Shown here: positions 54,759 through 63,554 of the stretch, piece by piece
How positions within the stretch are numbered: position 1 is the first letter of the stretch
Layout: each line of letters opens with the position of its first letter
Origin: CAZUXY01 sp964624235
Lineage (GTDB): Bacteria; Spirochaetota; UBA4802; UBA5368
Length of the DNA: 64,000 nt
Direction of reading: 5' to 3'
Assembly: GCA_964624235.1 (NCBI GenBank)
Contig: CAZUXY010000009.1
Location: 1-64,000 of the forward strand
Made by a program: the position numbers and the translations under genes
The notes under the pieces: model-generated
Told to the model about the DNA's origin: nothing
Seen by the model: the letters and a program-made list of their open reading frames with translations, nothing else
Database searches by the model: none

Positions 54759-54779
54759 GCCTATACACTGATTATAGGC
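54759..54779. promoter_or_regulatory. dyad upstream of the unknown membrane-anchored protein
   Basis: Perfect GCCTATA / TATAGGC inverted repeat with a 7-nt centre, in the presumed promoter region of the minus-strand gene starting at 54719. Confidence 0.4.
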
Positions 54780-54923
54780 ACCATTGAGTCAATAATGCAA
54801 ACAAATTTTTTACGGTTGCATGAATAACATTCCCGTAACCATGCACGGGAAATATATATTTTTACGGTTTATCGTTGATTTAAGCCTGCGACGGGTAACC
54901 ACCGCCTGTGCATGTATGCGGCA

Positions 54924-56126
54924 TCAATCAACCAGGTGCCCCTCTTCGATGCGCGAAAGGGCCGAAAGGACAATCAGCAATACCCCCAGTACGATCATAG
55001 TCCCGCCCAGGGACCAGTCGGCCAGCAGGCCTGCCAGGGGATTCACGATCACGATCGCAAGGGTGCGGCTCATGGAGACGAAGGAAAGCACCGTGGCCCT
55101 CTGAAGGGAGGGGATATACTTGTTGAGGTACGAACTGAAAAGCGGCACCCGAGGCAGCCCCGCCGTGAAGGCGATAACCACGGCGGCGACGACGGCAGGC
55201 AGGTTTTGCACTACACCCAGTAGCACGAAGCAAGCACCCGCGGCGACGGCCATGAACAGCAGGAATCGCCGTTTGGAACCGGCCAGCGGTTCGATGCGTT
55301 CCACCCTGAAGAGGAACATTATCTGCGCAAGGGCGCAGGCTGCGTGGACAATGCCGAAGTATTTCAGGGGCATACCCGACCGGCCCAGGAGCGGCTGATA
55401 GAGCCATATAATGGTGAAGGCCAGAGCGTTGGTGACGGCCATCTCGACCGTGAGCAGCAATACCACGCGGTGTCCCAGGAAAAACCTTCCACCCTCCCTG
55501 AGTATATTAATGTACGAAGGTTTGTCCCCCTCCGCCACCCGCGCCGCTGGTTCCTTGAGGGTAAGGGCGGTAAACGCGGCCAGGCATGCGGGGACCACCT
55601 GGGCCGTCATGGGGGCCGTGAGTCCCCAGCGTGCGGCCATGAAGCCCCCGGTCACGGTGCCCGCCAGTATCCCCGCCAGTTTGAAAGACTCCATACGTGC
55701 GAGCACGCCCTTGGAACGGCGTTCCTCACCCGTCTCTACCAGGCTGTCATACGCCAGTGCCTCGTCCGCCCCCGAGTGCAGGGTATAGGCCGCGGCGAAC
55801 ACGATCTCGGCCAGCAGGAACACCCAGAACCTGGGCGCGCTCACGTACACCAGCGCCGCACCCATGGCGGCGAGGGATCCCAGGGCCAGGGAAGTCTTTC
55901 GTCCAAGGTAATCGGCCACCGTGCCCGTGGGCACCTCGAGCAGAAAGTTCCACAGCATGAACCAGGCGTTCAGTAAAAAAACCTGGAAGAGGCTGATCTT
56001 TCCCCAGCCGGTGTAGAAGGGCACCAGCACCGCCGCGAAGAAATGCATCCAGAAGAGGAACCGTATAAGGTTCAGCTTGAGTATGTTTCTACGATAGAGC
56101 CGTTGCATCGACGGTTCCGAGATCAT
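54924..56126 (-). CDS. MFS transporter
   Basis: A 400-residue, 12-TM major facilitator. The A-motif loop between TM2 and TM3 reads GTVADYLGRKTSLALG, and a repeated LLADWSLGG lies in the second half. EVPTGTVADYLGRKTS is typical of uncharacterised drug-efflux-like MFS proteins. The start could be 56171, 56126 or 56108; none has a strong ribosome-binding site, and 56126 is a compromise. Substrate unknown. It is divergent from a diguanylate cyclase gene. Confidence 0.85.
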   Translation of the reverse strand: MISEPSMQRLYRRNILKLNLIRFLFWMHFFAAVLVPFYTGWGKISLFQVFLLNAWFMLWNFLLEVPTGTVADYLGRKTSLALGSLAAMGAALVYVSAPRFWVFLLAEIVFAAAYTLHSGADEALAYDSLVETGEERRSKGVLARMESFKLAGILAGTVTGGFMAARWGLTAPMTAQVVPACLAAFTALTLKEPAARVAEGDKPSYINILREGGRFFLGHRVVLLLTVEMAVTNALAFTIIWLYQPLLGRSGMPLKYFGIVHAACALAQIMFLFRVERIEPLAGSKRRFLLFMAVAAGACFVLLGVVQNLPAVVAAVVIAFTAGLPRVPLFSSYLNKYIPSLQRATVLSFVSMSRTLAIVIVNPLAGLLADWSLGGTMIVLGVLLIVLSALSRIEEGHLVD

Positions 56127-56303
56127 GTAATTGCCGCCGTATTTGTTCAGAACAATGAAGGCCATCAACACACACCCACAATCCGCACATGTCCACCACT
56201 TTTCAACATGTTACATGACGAGCCCCGGTCTATCCACCCTGAACCTCCTTCTCTTATAAAGAAATCCTTGTTTTTCACCTTCACCTCAATTATCATAAGC
56301 ACT

Positions 56304-57521
56304 ATGATCAAGGCATGGTCCCTCAGAATGAAACTGTCCTTGTCGATTGTCTTCCTGATCGCGCTGCTCTTCGGCATGGCCGCTTTCAGCTTTTACCTGT
56401 ATGTGAAAAGCATCGGGGAAAGACACGGGAAGGAACGGCTGGTCTCGGACCTAAGGACCGCTCTGCTCTATATAGAGCTTGAGAGCCCGGGGGAATGGAA
56501 CGTCTCCAACGGCCGTTTGTACAAGGGTGGCCTCAGGGTAACGAACAACGAGCATATCACCGAAGAGATAAAAAAGCACTTTCCCCCCTTTCTCAAGATA
56601 CGTTTCGGCGCGGGCCCTTTCCCCACCGGTCGTTCCTACGCTCTTCATCAACCCCGGGGAACCGATGTTCTTACCGCGATTATTCGAAAAATGCCGTTGC
56701 GGGACAGGCCCGGCAAACCGCCGCCTCCGCATGAACCGTTCGCTCCCTACGTCTTTGAAAACGGCATGATCGTCGCGCTCCCGGATGCCCGTCAGAAGCC
56801 GGTCGGATGGCTGGAGTTATCGATACAGGATGAGATGCGCCGCCTGCTCGCGAAAAACGTCCTGATAATCTTTATCGCGGGAAGCGTCCTTATCATAGGC
56901 GTCATACTGGCGGTGCTGTATTTCATCATCTTCAGGCTCTCGGCCCCCATTGACGCCCTGGTAGAGACCACCAGGCACATGGCGCTCATGAACAAGAAAC
57001 TGCGCGACATTTCCAGAACCGACCACCTGACCGGTCTTTTGAACCGGCGGGGCCTTACCGAATCCCTTGAATCGGACATGCTGCGCCTCCTTAATGAAGG
57101 GGGTACGGCATCGGTGGCACTTCTGGACCTCGACGATTTTAAAAAAATCAACGACACTTACGGGCACGAATGCGGCGACCTGGTACTGCTTGAGACGGGA
57201 AGGCTGTTACAGTCCTTCACAAGAAAAGAGGATTTCTCATGCCGCTGGGGCGGTGAGGAGTTTCTTATCATCTTCATTAATCTGGCCGGCGACAGAAGCA
57301 GCGAAATTGCCGAGAGAATAAGGTACGCCATAGAACACCACGGGTTTATTTACCAAGGCAGGGCCGTTCCCGTTACCGCCACCATAGGATTGTCCGAATG
57401 CCGCGGGCAGACCACTTTCCCGATATCGCTCAACCAGGCCGATAAGGCGCTCTATGCAGGCAAAAAGCAGGGGAAAAACCGCGTCTGCCGCTTTGACGAT
57501 CTTCAGAGGACACCCCGCTGA
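56304..57521 (+). CDS. membrane diguanylate cyclase (GGDEF)
   Basis: A 405-residue protein: TM1 (about 8-32), a periplasmic sensor of about 150 residues, TM2 (VLIIFIAGSVLIIGVILAVL, about 195-217), a short HAMP-like linker (LSAPIDALVETTRHM), and a GGDEF domain starting DHLTGLLNRRG, with the active site WGGEEF near residue 314. An intact G-G-E-E-F implies cyclic di-GMP synthesis. ATG 56304 gives a natural N-terminus, but the ribosome-binding site is weak; a TTGTTT-N17-TATCAT promoter-like pair at 56268-56296 would place transcription start almost at that codon. Confidence 0.88.
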   Translation: MIKAWSLRMKLSLSIVFLIALLFGMAAFSFYLYVKSIGERHGKERLVSDLRTALLYIELESPGEWNVSNGRLYKGGLRVTNNEHITEEIKKHFPPFLKIRFGAGPFPTGRSYALHQPRGTDVLTAIIRKMPLRDRPGKPPPPHEPFAPYVFENGMIVALPDARQKPVGWLELSIQDEMRRLLAKNVLIIFIAGSVLIIGVILAVLYFIIFRLSAPIDALVETTRHMALMNKKLRDISRTDHLTGLLNRRGLTESLESDMLRLLNEGGTASVALLDLDDFKKINDTYGHECGDLVLLETGRLLQSFTRKEDFSCRWGGEEFLIIFINLAGDRSSEIAERIRYAIEHHGFIYQGRAVPVTATIGLSECRGQTTFPISLNQADKALYAGKKQGKNRVCRFDDLQRTPR

Positions 57522-57728
57522 TGACATTACAAACTGTCCGCCAGACTCCTTCTTTAAATTTCTGGAACCAAACCCCGTAACGGATTATTTTCTCCCCGGC
57601 AGTATTTCTATAAATTTTAAAGTCGTTTCCATTAAAAGTGTGTATATTTAACGAATCGCCCTTTCAGTGATGCGCGGGCACGCCCCGTAAATCAACACAC
57701 GCAATCCACAATTAAGAGGAACACTTAC

Positions 57729-58202
57729 ATGAAGGAAAAAACCGTCGCCGACAGCACCATCACCATCGTCCAGCAGATGCGGCCCCAGGACGCCAATCTG
57801 GCGGGCAACGTGCACGGGGGTGTCATCATGATGCATATCGACATCGCCGCCGGCATCGTGGCGGCGCGGCACTGCGGCTCAAACGTGGTGACCGCTTCGC
57901 TCGACCGCCTGGACTTTCACAGCCCCGTATTTATCGGCGATCTGCTGAGGCTCAGGGCTTCGCTCAACCTGGTGGGAAAGACCTCCATGGAGGTGGGCGT
58001 ACGCGTGGAGGCCGAGAACATGTTCACCGGCGATGTGCGCCACACCGCCTCGGCCTATCTTACCTTCGTCGCCCTGGACGGCAACGGCAGGCCGCGGGAG
58101 GCGCCGGGCCTCATCCCCGAAACCGCTGATGAAAAGAGAAGAAACGAGGAAGCCAGGGCGCGCCGGGCCATACGGCTGGAGATGAAGCGCAACGGTCTGT
58201 AA
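57729..58202 (+). CDS. acyl-CoA thioesterase (hotdog, YciA/ACOT-like)
   Basis: A 157-residue single hotdog domain. The N-terminus PQDANLAGNVHGGVIMMHIDIAAGI contains the pattern N-x-x-G-x-V-x-G-G with the following D, as in YciA and cytosolic acyl-CoA hydrolases. It would hydrolyse medium- or long-chain acyl-CoA to free acid and CoA in the cytosol. A basic C-terminal helix (EEARARRAIRLEMKRNG) follows the domain. AGAGGA precedes the start. Confidence 0.88.
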   Translation: MKEKTVADSTITIVQQMRPQDANLAGNVHGGVIMMHIDIAAGIVAARHCGSNVVTASLDRLDFHSPVFIGDLLRLRASLNLVGKTSMEVGVRVEAENMFTGDVRHTASAYLTFVALDGNGRPREAPGLIPETADEKRRNEEARARRAIRLEMKRNGL

Positions 58203-58217
58203 TGATTCTGCCGGGAG

Positions 58218-58245
58218 TACGGGAGTTTTTAATCTCCTTTTTAAT
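58218..58245 (+). terminator. weak terminator after thioesterase gene
   Basis: Short hairpin GGAG / CTCC around TTTTTAAT, followed by TTTTTAATTT, shortly after the thioesterase stop. The stem is only 4-5 bp. Confidence 0.35.
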
Positions 58246-58320
58246 TTCTTAATAACCCCTTTCCCATAAAAAATCCTTGAATTTTATAGATGGTGCTTTT
58301 AAAGAGGACTCTCGCTTTTC

Positions 58321-58370
58321 GGGGATGGAGTTCCCCCTGTAACCGCCTTTATACGGCTAATGACTCCTAC
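58321..58370 (+). promoter_or_regulatory. fluoride riboswitch aptamer (crcB motif)
   Basis: The sequence follows the fluoride aptamer consensus: GGGGATGGAGTTCCCC, then TGTAACCGCC, a short loop, GGCTAATGACTCCTAC. Against the well-studied Bacillus cereus crcB aptamer, as I remember it, the invariant parts are kept, while the GGAGT/ACTCC pair replaces GGTGT/ACACC, a compensatory change. A terminator with a T-run stands 33 nt downstream (58404-58434), and the antiporter start is at 58447. A TATAGA hexamer at 58285-58290 may be the -10 of its promoter. When fluoride binds, the family prevents terminator formation and turns the gene on. Confidence 0.9.
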
Positions 58371-58403
58371 CGCTTCCGTGCGGAAGGAGTTCGCAACAGT
58401 ACG

Positions 58404-58434
58404 AAATCCACCGCACGGTGGATTTTTTATTTTT
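58404..58434 (+). terminator. riboswitch-controlled Rho-independent terminator
   Basis: Perfect hairpin AAATCCACC / GGTGGATTT with a GCAC loop, followed by a T-rich tract. It lies between the fluoride aptamer and the antiporter start. Upstream ACTCC can pair either with the aptamer GGAGT or with GGAGT at 58386-58390, giving the two alternative folds expected of a switch. Confidence 0.88.
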
Positions 58435-58446
58435 CTGGAGGATTTC

Positions 58447-59697
58447 ATGCTCAACATGTTCACTGTTGCCACCGCGTGGCTTGCACTGGCCGTGGTTTCC
58501 ACAATACTTGCCAACCGGCTTAAAATATCGATGGCATTGATGGAGATTTGCATTGGGGCGCTGGCGGGATTTCTTGTTTCTCTTTTTTTTGAACCAGGGA
58601 TCATGAAGCCTGACGCCGAATGGATACGTTTTATCGCGAGTTCAGGAGCGGTTTTACTGACCTTTCTTGCGGGCGCCGAGCTCGACCCTGTTTCAATGAA
58701 GTCCAAAATCAAGGAGGTATCGGTGGTCGGCGTTATAGGGTTCCTTGCCCCCTTCCTCGGTTGCGCCGCGATCGCATTCTATATACTAGGATGGAACCCT
58801 CGGGCAAGCCTGCTCTGCGGTATCGCCCTTTCTACAACTTCCATGGCCGTGGTCTACTCCGTCATGCTTGAGTACGGTTTCAACAGGACCGAATACGGCA
58901 AGGGCATACTGGGCGCCTGCTTTATCAACGACCTGGGGACTGTCATCGCCCTGGGCCTCATCTTCGCACCATTTACCTACAAAACGCTCATCTTTATAAC
59001 GACATGCGCTGTTGTGGTGTTTCTTCTGCCCCCACTCACCATGCGCCTTACCCGCATATACGGAAACCGTACCGCGGCCATACGCACCAAATGGATCGTA
59101 TTCGTGCTCTTCGGGCTCGGGGCGCTTGCCCTCTGGTCGGGGAGCGAACCGGTTCTTCCCGCCTATATCGCCGGTATGGTACTTGCGGGGAACGTCGCCA
59201 GGGATGAGTTTTTTATTCGTCGACTGCGTACCCTGACTATCGGTTTTCTCACGCCCATATATTTTCTCCGTGCCGGCTTTCTGGTGTCAATACCGGCGAT
59301 CATTGCCGCACCGGCGGTGTTTCTGGTGCTTTTCGGCGGAAAGGTCGTATCCAAGATATTCGGATTGTATCCCGTTATCGGTCGATTCAAGGAAAGCAAA
59401 AAGGAACGATGGTACTATACCCTGCTCATGTCCACGGGTCTCACCTTCGGTTCCATATCCGCCCTGTATGGTCTCACCCATGGTATCGTCAGCCGTGACC
59501 AGTACTCTTTTCTAATCGCCGCGGTCATCGCGAGCGCGGTTATACCCACCATCATTGCCAACATGGCCTTTCTGCCCGATCACCTGTTGAAAGCGCCGAT
59601 GGCCGACGAAGAGGTTCCGCAACTCGACAGGATAACGGAATCAGATGAAAATCGCGGCATCGACGATTATTTAAAGAAACGGGGAGGTGAAAGGTAA
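58447..59697 (+). CDS. cation:proton antiporter (CPA family), fluoride-riboswitch controlled
   Basis: A 416-residue membrane protein with about 12-13 helices and the fold of the NhaA/KefB-type antiporters. The ion-site region is GACFINDLGTVIALGL, with Asn 161-Asp 162, the ND arrangement linked to electroneutral exchange; TTSMAVVYSVM precedes it. A C-terminal tail of about 35 residues is charged. Because a fluoride riboswitch controls it, it may relieve fluoride stress, either by exporting fluoride indirectly through ion or pH balance or by restoring pH after HF entry. GGAGG fixes the start at ATG 58447; the longer open frame runs into the riboswitch and is not coding. Confidence 0.9.
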   Translation: MLNMFTVATAWLALAVVSTILANRLKISMALMEICIGALAGFLVSLFFEPGIMKPDAEWIRFIASSGAVLLTFLAGAELDPVSMKSKIKEVSVVGVIGFLAPFLGCAAIAFYILGWNPRASLLCGIALSTTSMAVVYSVMLEYGFNRTEYGKGILGACFINDLGTVIALGLIFAPFTYKTLIFITTCAVVVFLLPPLTMRLTRIYGNRTAAIRTKWIVFVLFGLGALALWSGSEPVLPAYIAGMVLAGNVARDEFFIRRLRTLTIGFLTPIYFLRAGFLVSIPAIIAAPAVFLVLFGGKVVSKIFGLYPVIGRFKESKKERWYYTLLMSTGLTFGSISALYGLTHGIVSRDQYSFLIAAVIASAVIPTIIANMAFLPDHLLKAPMADEEVPQLDRITESDENRGIDDYLKKRGGER

Positions 59698-59701
59698 GCG
59701 C

Positions 59702-59738
59702 GGACTGTCTCACGCCTCAGCATAAAACAGTTCTTTTT
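59702..59738 (+). terminator. terminator after antiporter gene
   Basis: Stem GGACTGT / ACAGTTC (one G-U pair) followed by TTTTT, just after the antiporter stop. It slightly overlaps the 3' end of the convergent MBL gene. Confidence 0.5.
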
Positions 59739-60459
59739 ACGGAGTTCCCGTATCCCGTCGGGCATGTTTCCCGCATTGCCGAGACAGCAGTTCCCGCGTA
59801 ACCGGGCCGCCGTGGGCCGGAAGATAAAGCCGGCACCCGGTCTCGATGAGCTTCTTCCAACTGCGCACCATGAGGGGTATATCGTCGGCGAAGGGGGTGA
59901 ACACCGACCCCGGGATCACTCCGAACAGGGCGTCACCCGCCAGGGCGATCTCACCGCCGGCGATGACGCTCATTGAGCCGGCGGAGTGGCCCGGGGTGTG
60001 AAGCAGGTACGCGTCGAAACCCAGATAACCAAGATCCAGCCGTTCATCCACCGTGACGTTTGGCGCGACCGGATCGTAGCGGAACCGGGCGCGGAGCCTT
60101 TCACCGAACAGGCCCATGACCACCCGTGTCGGGAAAATACTCCCCCCGGGCAGCGGGCAGTCGCCTTCAGCGAGAAATCCCCCTTCGGCGGCATGTGAGA
60201 TGAGCATGGTCCCGTATTCCGCTTTTACCCGGGCGGCGTTCTCGGCGTGGTCGAAATGGGCATGGGTAAGCACCAGCGCCGCCAGGTTTCCCCTCCGCAC
60301 CCCCAGTGCTTCAAGGTTTTTCCTTAAACGTTTCCAGGCGGAGGTCCTGCCGGTGTCGACAAGGGCAAAATCCTTTCCATTCCCTATCGCGTAACAGTTG
60401 CATCGGCCGCCGAGCACCCTGGTAACGGTAAGACCGCTCACGGTTTGCCATGATTTCAT
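59737..60459 (-). CDS. metallo-beta-lactamase-fold hydrolase
   Basis: A 240-residue MBL enzyme with THAHFDHAE (HxHxDH), HTPGHSAGSM (His ligand), LAGDALFG (bridging Asp) and LPAHGGP (final His), all ligands present. This is the glyoxalase II/hydroxyacylglutathione-hydrolase-like branch. The substrate is unknown. AAGGAAGGG 9 nt upstream supports ATG 60459 over 60480. Confidence 0.88.
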   Translation of the reverse strand: MKSWQTVSGLTVTRVLGGRCNCYAIGNGKDFALVDTGRTSAWKRLRKNLEALGVRRGNLAALVLTHAHFDHAENAARVKAEYGTMLISHAAEGGFLAEGDCPLPGGSIFPTRVVMGLFGERLRARFRYDPVAPNVTVDERLDLGYLGFDAYLLHTPGHSAGSMSVIAGGEIALAGDALFGVIPGSVFTPFADDIPLMVRSWKKLIETGCRLYLPAHGGPVTRELLSRQCGKHARRDTGTP

Positions 60460-60661
60460 AATAGTACCCTTCCTTTTCATTCAACGGAGCGGCGACGGGA
60501 AAAATATCAGCGATACACGTTTATTATGCACAGACGTTTATTCCTGTCGAGCGTAATTACCGGCCGGACAAGTCATATCCATCCGTTCCTGAAGTTCATG
60601 GAAAAAAGAGCGTCCCCTCCGGCGACGGTTTTGAAAAACCGTGACCGGAGTAAAACAAAAA

Positions 60662-60689
60662 TGGACAAAACTGTCATTCCATGTATACT
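60662..60689 (+). promoter_or_regulatory. putative promoter of the outer-membrane protein gene
   Basis: TGGACA (60662-60667), 16-nt spacer, TATACT (60684-60689), about 49 nt before the start codon. Confidence 0.5.
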
Positions 60690-60737
60690 ACCTGATACCG
60701 CCATTGCCGCGGTTAATATCTCCTCCCTGGAGGTTAC

Positions 60738-61439
60738 ATGAAAAAAAATATCACTGTACTGTCAGCCATTATCCTTGCAGCCGCGCTGCTGGTCCCTGCT
60801 CCGGCGCCTGCCGCCGACATGAGCGTCGGCGCCGTCACCTGGTACGCCTGGTGGGACCATGATCAGAAAGGAGTCGATAATGACTACGACCCCTTCCCCA
60901 TGTTCGGCCCCATGCTGGCCTTCGGATTTTCGAAGCAGTGGAGCGTTACGGCGGTAATGCTCTTCGGACGGTTCCACGAAAACCGGTTTAACGACGACTT
61001 TGACCGCTTCGATTCGGACATCGCCCTGAACTACGGCATTAACCGTTACATCAAGGTGTTCGGCGGTGCGAAGGTCATTTATATCGACTTCGAATCCGAC
61101 ACGGGTTACCACCGCACGGCCAGCCCCGCACTGGGAATAGGCATCACCCTGCCCCTGGGTTCCAGTGTGTTCCTGCTGGGGAACTTTTCGGGCACTTACG
61201 GATGGGGACACGAGAGAACATTGTTTCCTCTCGGCGTGTCGCTCGAGTCTGACCTGATCGAAAAAGGATACAACGCCTCGCTTACCCTGGCCTGGTACAT
61301 CGACGGCATCTCCACCACCGTGAGCCTGGGAGGGCGCTTCCAACGGGTGGTCGCGACGTACGACGCGGAGCTGCTCCCGCAGGCCATTCATACCTTCTAC
61401 GGGGTCACCCTTTCGGCGGTGTATTCCTTCGGGCTGTAG
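60738..61439 (+). CDS. outer-membrane beta-barrel protein
   Basis: A 233-residue protein with a Sec signal ending APAPAAD (cleavage near residue 26). The mature chain has alternating amphipathic strands with aromatic girdles (TWYAWWDHDQKG, MLAFGFSKQWSV, LALNYGINRYIKVFGGAKVIYI), about eight to ten strands, and ends TLSAVYSFGL, close to the C-terminal aromatic signal for BAM insertion. It resembles small OmpW/OmpA-like porins of unknown cargo. GGAGG precedes the start. Confidence 0.82.
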   Translation: MKKNITVLSAIILAAALLVPAPAPAADMSVGAVTWYAWWDHDQKGVDNDYDPFPMFGPMLAFGFSKQWSVTAVMLFGRFHENRFNDDFDRFDSDIALNYGINRYIKVFGGAKVIYIDFESDTGYHRTASPALGIGITLPLGSSVFLLGNFSGTYGWGHERTLFPLGVSLESDLIEKGYNASLTLAWYIDGISTTVSLGGRFQRVVATYDAELLPQAIHTFYGVTLSAVYSFGL

Positions 61440-61510
61440 GGCCCTTTGCGGTAAGTATATCCGCATATTCCCCATCCGGTAGAGGCAGGAAGGGACTACG
61501 GTATTGACTG

Positions 61511-61568
61511 ATGCAGCGGGCCGGACCGGTTGTCTTTCTTACAACTCCGGCGCACCCCTCCGCTGCAT
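61511..61568. other. nested hairpin between convergent genes
   Basis: Outer stem ATGCAGCGG / CCGCTGCAT (perfect 9 bp) encloses GCCGG / CCGGC and GTTGT / ACAAC around a CTTTCTT loop. It lies between the outer-membrane-protein and flavoprotein genes, whose 3' ends face each other. It may be an unusual terminator or a structured RNA; no strong T-run is seen. Confidence 0.6.
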
Positions 61569-61577
61569 TTGTGCAGG

Positions 61578-63227
61578 CTATGCCTTCGGGACAGGTACCA
61601 CCCGTGATAGTATTTCATCTCCTTTTTTATCAAAAATGATGTTTTTGACCCAGTCCCCGCCGGTCTGTGGATAGTCCGCACGGTTATGCGCGCCGCGGCT
61701 CTCGGTACGCAGGAGCGCGGCCCGCAGTATGATGCGGCCTATGGTCAGAATGTTTTCCGTCTCGAATATGCCGGCCAGGTCATCCGGCGACGGATCCTGT
61801 ACAATGCAGATACGATCGATTTTATTCAGCCTGATTTCTTCCATGGCCTCGATGGCGGTCTCGAGACCCTCCCCGCTGCGTAGCACGCCGGCATACCTGC
61901 TCATCAGTTCAGTGAGGGTTTTCTTCACCTCGCGGTAATCTATACCGTTTCTGCGGCCTAACAGGGTTTCGATACGCCGCTTCACCCTTTCCGTTTCGTC
62001 CTTGTCAACAGCCGGCGATTTTGAGGTTTTAGCGTAACCGGCCGCAGCCGCGCCGGCGATGGCACCAAAGACCTGCGTTTCGGTAAGGGCATTGCCGCCC
62101 AGGCGGTTGGCCCCCATAACGCCGCCCTGAACTTCCCCCGCGGCGTAAAGCCCGGGCACGGCGGTGCGGCACTCCTCGTCGATAACGACACCGCCGATGA
62201 AATAATGCGCCCCCGGCGCCCATTCATAGGGCTGCCATGCAGGATCATACCCGCACTCCGCGCACGATTTCATGAAAGCCTTGAACTTACCCAGGTCCTC
62301 ATTCGAGACACCTGAAAGATCGCCGTACACACCGCCCCTGGGCGAACCGCGCCCTTCCATGATCTCCTTTTGAGTACATAGCGATATCTCTGAACGCGTC
62401 ACGTTTTCGGCCTTTTCAGGATGATACCTGCGCATGTAGCGCTCAAGCAATCTGTTATAGAACCTCCCGCCCACCGTTACCAGGCCGTCGCCCGGAGGAG
62501 GAGTCCCCCGCATGGGCTCCGGGCTGATCATGGCGGCCCTCGTCTGGACGAACTCCATGTCCATAAGTTTCGCTCCCGCGTTGAACGCCAGTGCGTACCC
62601 GTCGCCGGTTATACCGGGGGGATTAGTGGTAAGGGAATACAGGCTACCCGCACCGCCGGTCGCCAGAACCATGGCTTTCGCGCGGATCATCAACAGTTCC
62701 TTCGTATCCAGGCGCAGGGCTGCCGCGCCGTTTCTCAACAGGTCGGTCACCATAACGCGCGAAAGCACCTTTATTCCCAGGCGGTCGGCCTCCCTGACCA
62801 GACCCCGGAAGAACCCTCCACGGTACTGGTCACCCGACTGAACGGCGCGCGGCACCGAATTTCCCGTATAAAGAAACATTTCGTATTCGGCGCCCTTTTT
62901 TTCGAAATCGGTCCCGTAGCGCTCTATGTCTTTCGCACGGTCGAACGCGTTTTCCACCAGCAGGCGCACCAGCCGAGGATTGTTGAGGTAGTAACCTCCC
63001 CGCAGTGTATCTTCATAATGCCGCTCCCTGCTGTCCTCCCTGCCCAGCGGGGTAGACATGGCCCCCATGGCAATCGCCGTAACGCAGCCCGAGGGGTAGT
63101 CTCCTTTTGATACCACCGTGACTTTCGCGCCCGCGTTATGGGCTTCTATGGCGGCGCGGATTCCGGCGCCGCCGGCGCCTATAATCAGCACGTCGGTATC
63201 AACAAAACGCTCGGACAGTTTTGTCAT
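61578..63227 (-). CDS. fumarate-reductase/aspartate-oxidase-like flavoprotein
   Basis: A 549-residue FAD enzyme. The dinucleotide loop is VLIIGAGGAGIRAA, and the substrate loop later has APGAHYFIGGV with the catalytic-region His. RLGGNALTETQVFG carries the Arg seen in FrdA/SdhA/NadB, and RGAHNRADYP is the C-terminal block. The residue that is the covalent FAD-His in SdhA/FrdA is not His here (SGCVTA at 46-51), so FAD is probably held non-covalently, as in NadB or soluble fumarate reductases. No iron-sulfur or membrane subunit is adjacent. It may reduce or oxidise an organic acid of unknown identity. Confidence 0.85.
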   Translation of the reverse strand: MTKLSERFVDTDVLIIGAGGAGIRAAIEAHNAGAKVTVVSKGDYPSGCVTAIAMGAMSTPLGREDSRERHYEDTLRGGYYLNNPRLVRLLVENAFDRAKDIERYGTDFEKKGAEYEMFLYTGNSVPRAVQSGDQYRGGFFRGLVREADRLGIKVLSRVMVTDLLRNGAAALRLDTKELLMIRAKAMVLATGGAGSLYSLTTNPPGITGDGYALAFNAGAKLMDMEFVQTRAAMISPEPMRGTPPPGDGLVTVGGRFYNRLLERYMRRYHPEKAENVTRSEISLCTQKEIMEGRGSPRGGVYGDLSGVSNEDLGKFKAFMKSCAECGYDPAWQPYEWAPGAHYFIGGVVIDEECRTAVPGLYAAGEVQGGVMGANRLGGNALTETQVFGAIAGAAAAGYAKTSKSPAVDKDETERVKRRIETLLGRRNGIDYREVKKTLTELMSRYAGVLRSGEGLETAIEAMEEIRLNKIDRICIVQDPSPDDLAGIFETENILTIGRIILRAALLRTESRGAHNRADYPQTGGDWVKNIIFDKKGDEILSRVVPVPKA

Positions 63228-63554
63228 AACATCACCTCTTTACTTCTCATTGTGGTCTGTTATATATCTATTGTAGCACCAGGCAATACCTTTTCAATGA
63301 CGGCGAAACGGATTGAAAAACTCCATTATTACAGATTAATCATACCCATGGAAAAACACCACCACTGATCCCCGGCACCCCGGGAACACAGGTAATCTCA
63401 CGGTTGCCGGTTTTCAAATTTGTCAGAACCACCTTTTATGCTTGAATCAACGTGGAGCGCGCGCTAGAGTGCGGGAAACACCGTGGCTGTCGCGAATGCC
63501 CCGCGGAAATGACAGAGGGACGTCCCTCAATTCAATGAAAACGGACACACAGCG
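63228..63554. other. intergenic region, no gene seen
   Basis: 327 bases between divergent genes. A perfect 14-bp palindrome GAGGGACGTCCCTC lies at 63515-63528, 27 nt before the transporter start codon. No other structure was found. Confidence 0.5.
63515..63528. promoter_or_regulatory. palindrome upstream of MFS transporter gene
   Basis: Perfect self-complementary GAGGGACGTCCCTC with no spacer, 27 nt before the ATG. It could be an operator or a hairpin occluding the translation start. Confidence 0.4.

Noticed and set aside
58360..58446. In-frame 29-residue extension of the antiporter
   Set aside because: It lies across the riboswitch expression platform and terminator; the proper ribosome-binding site is directly before 58447.
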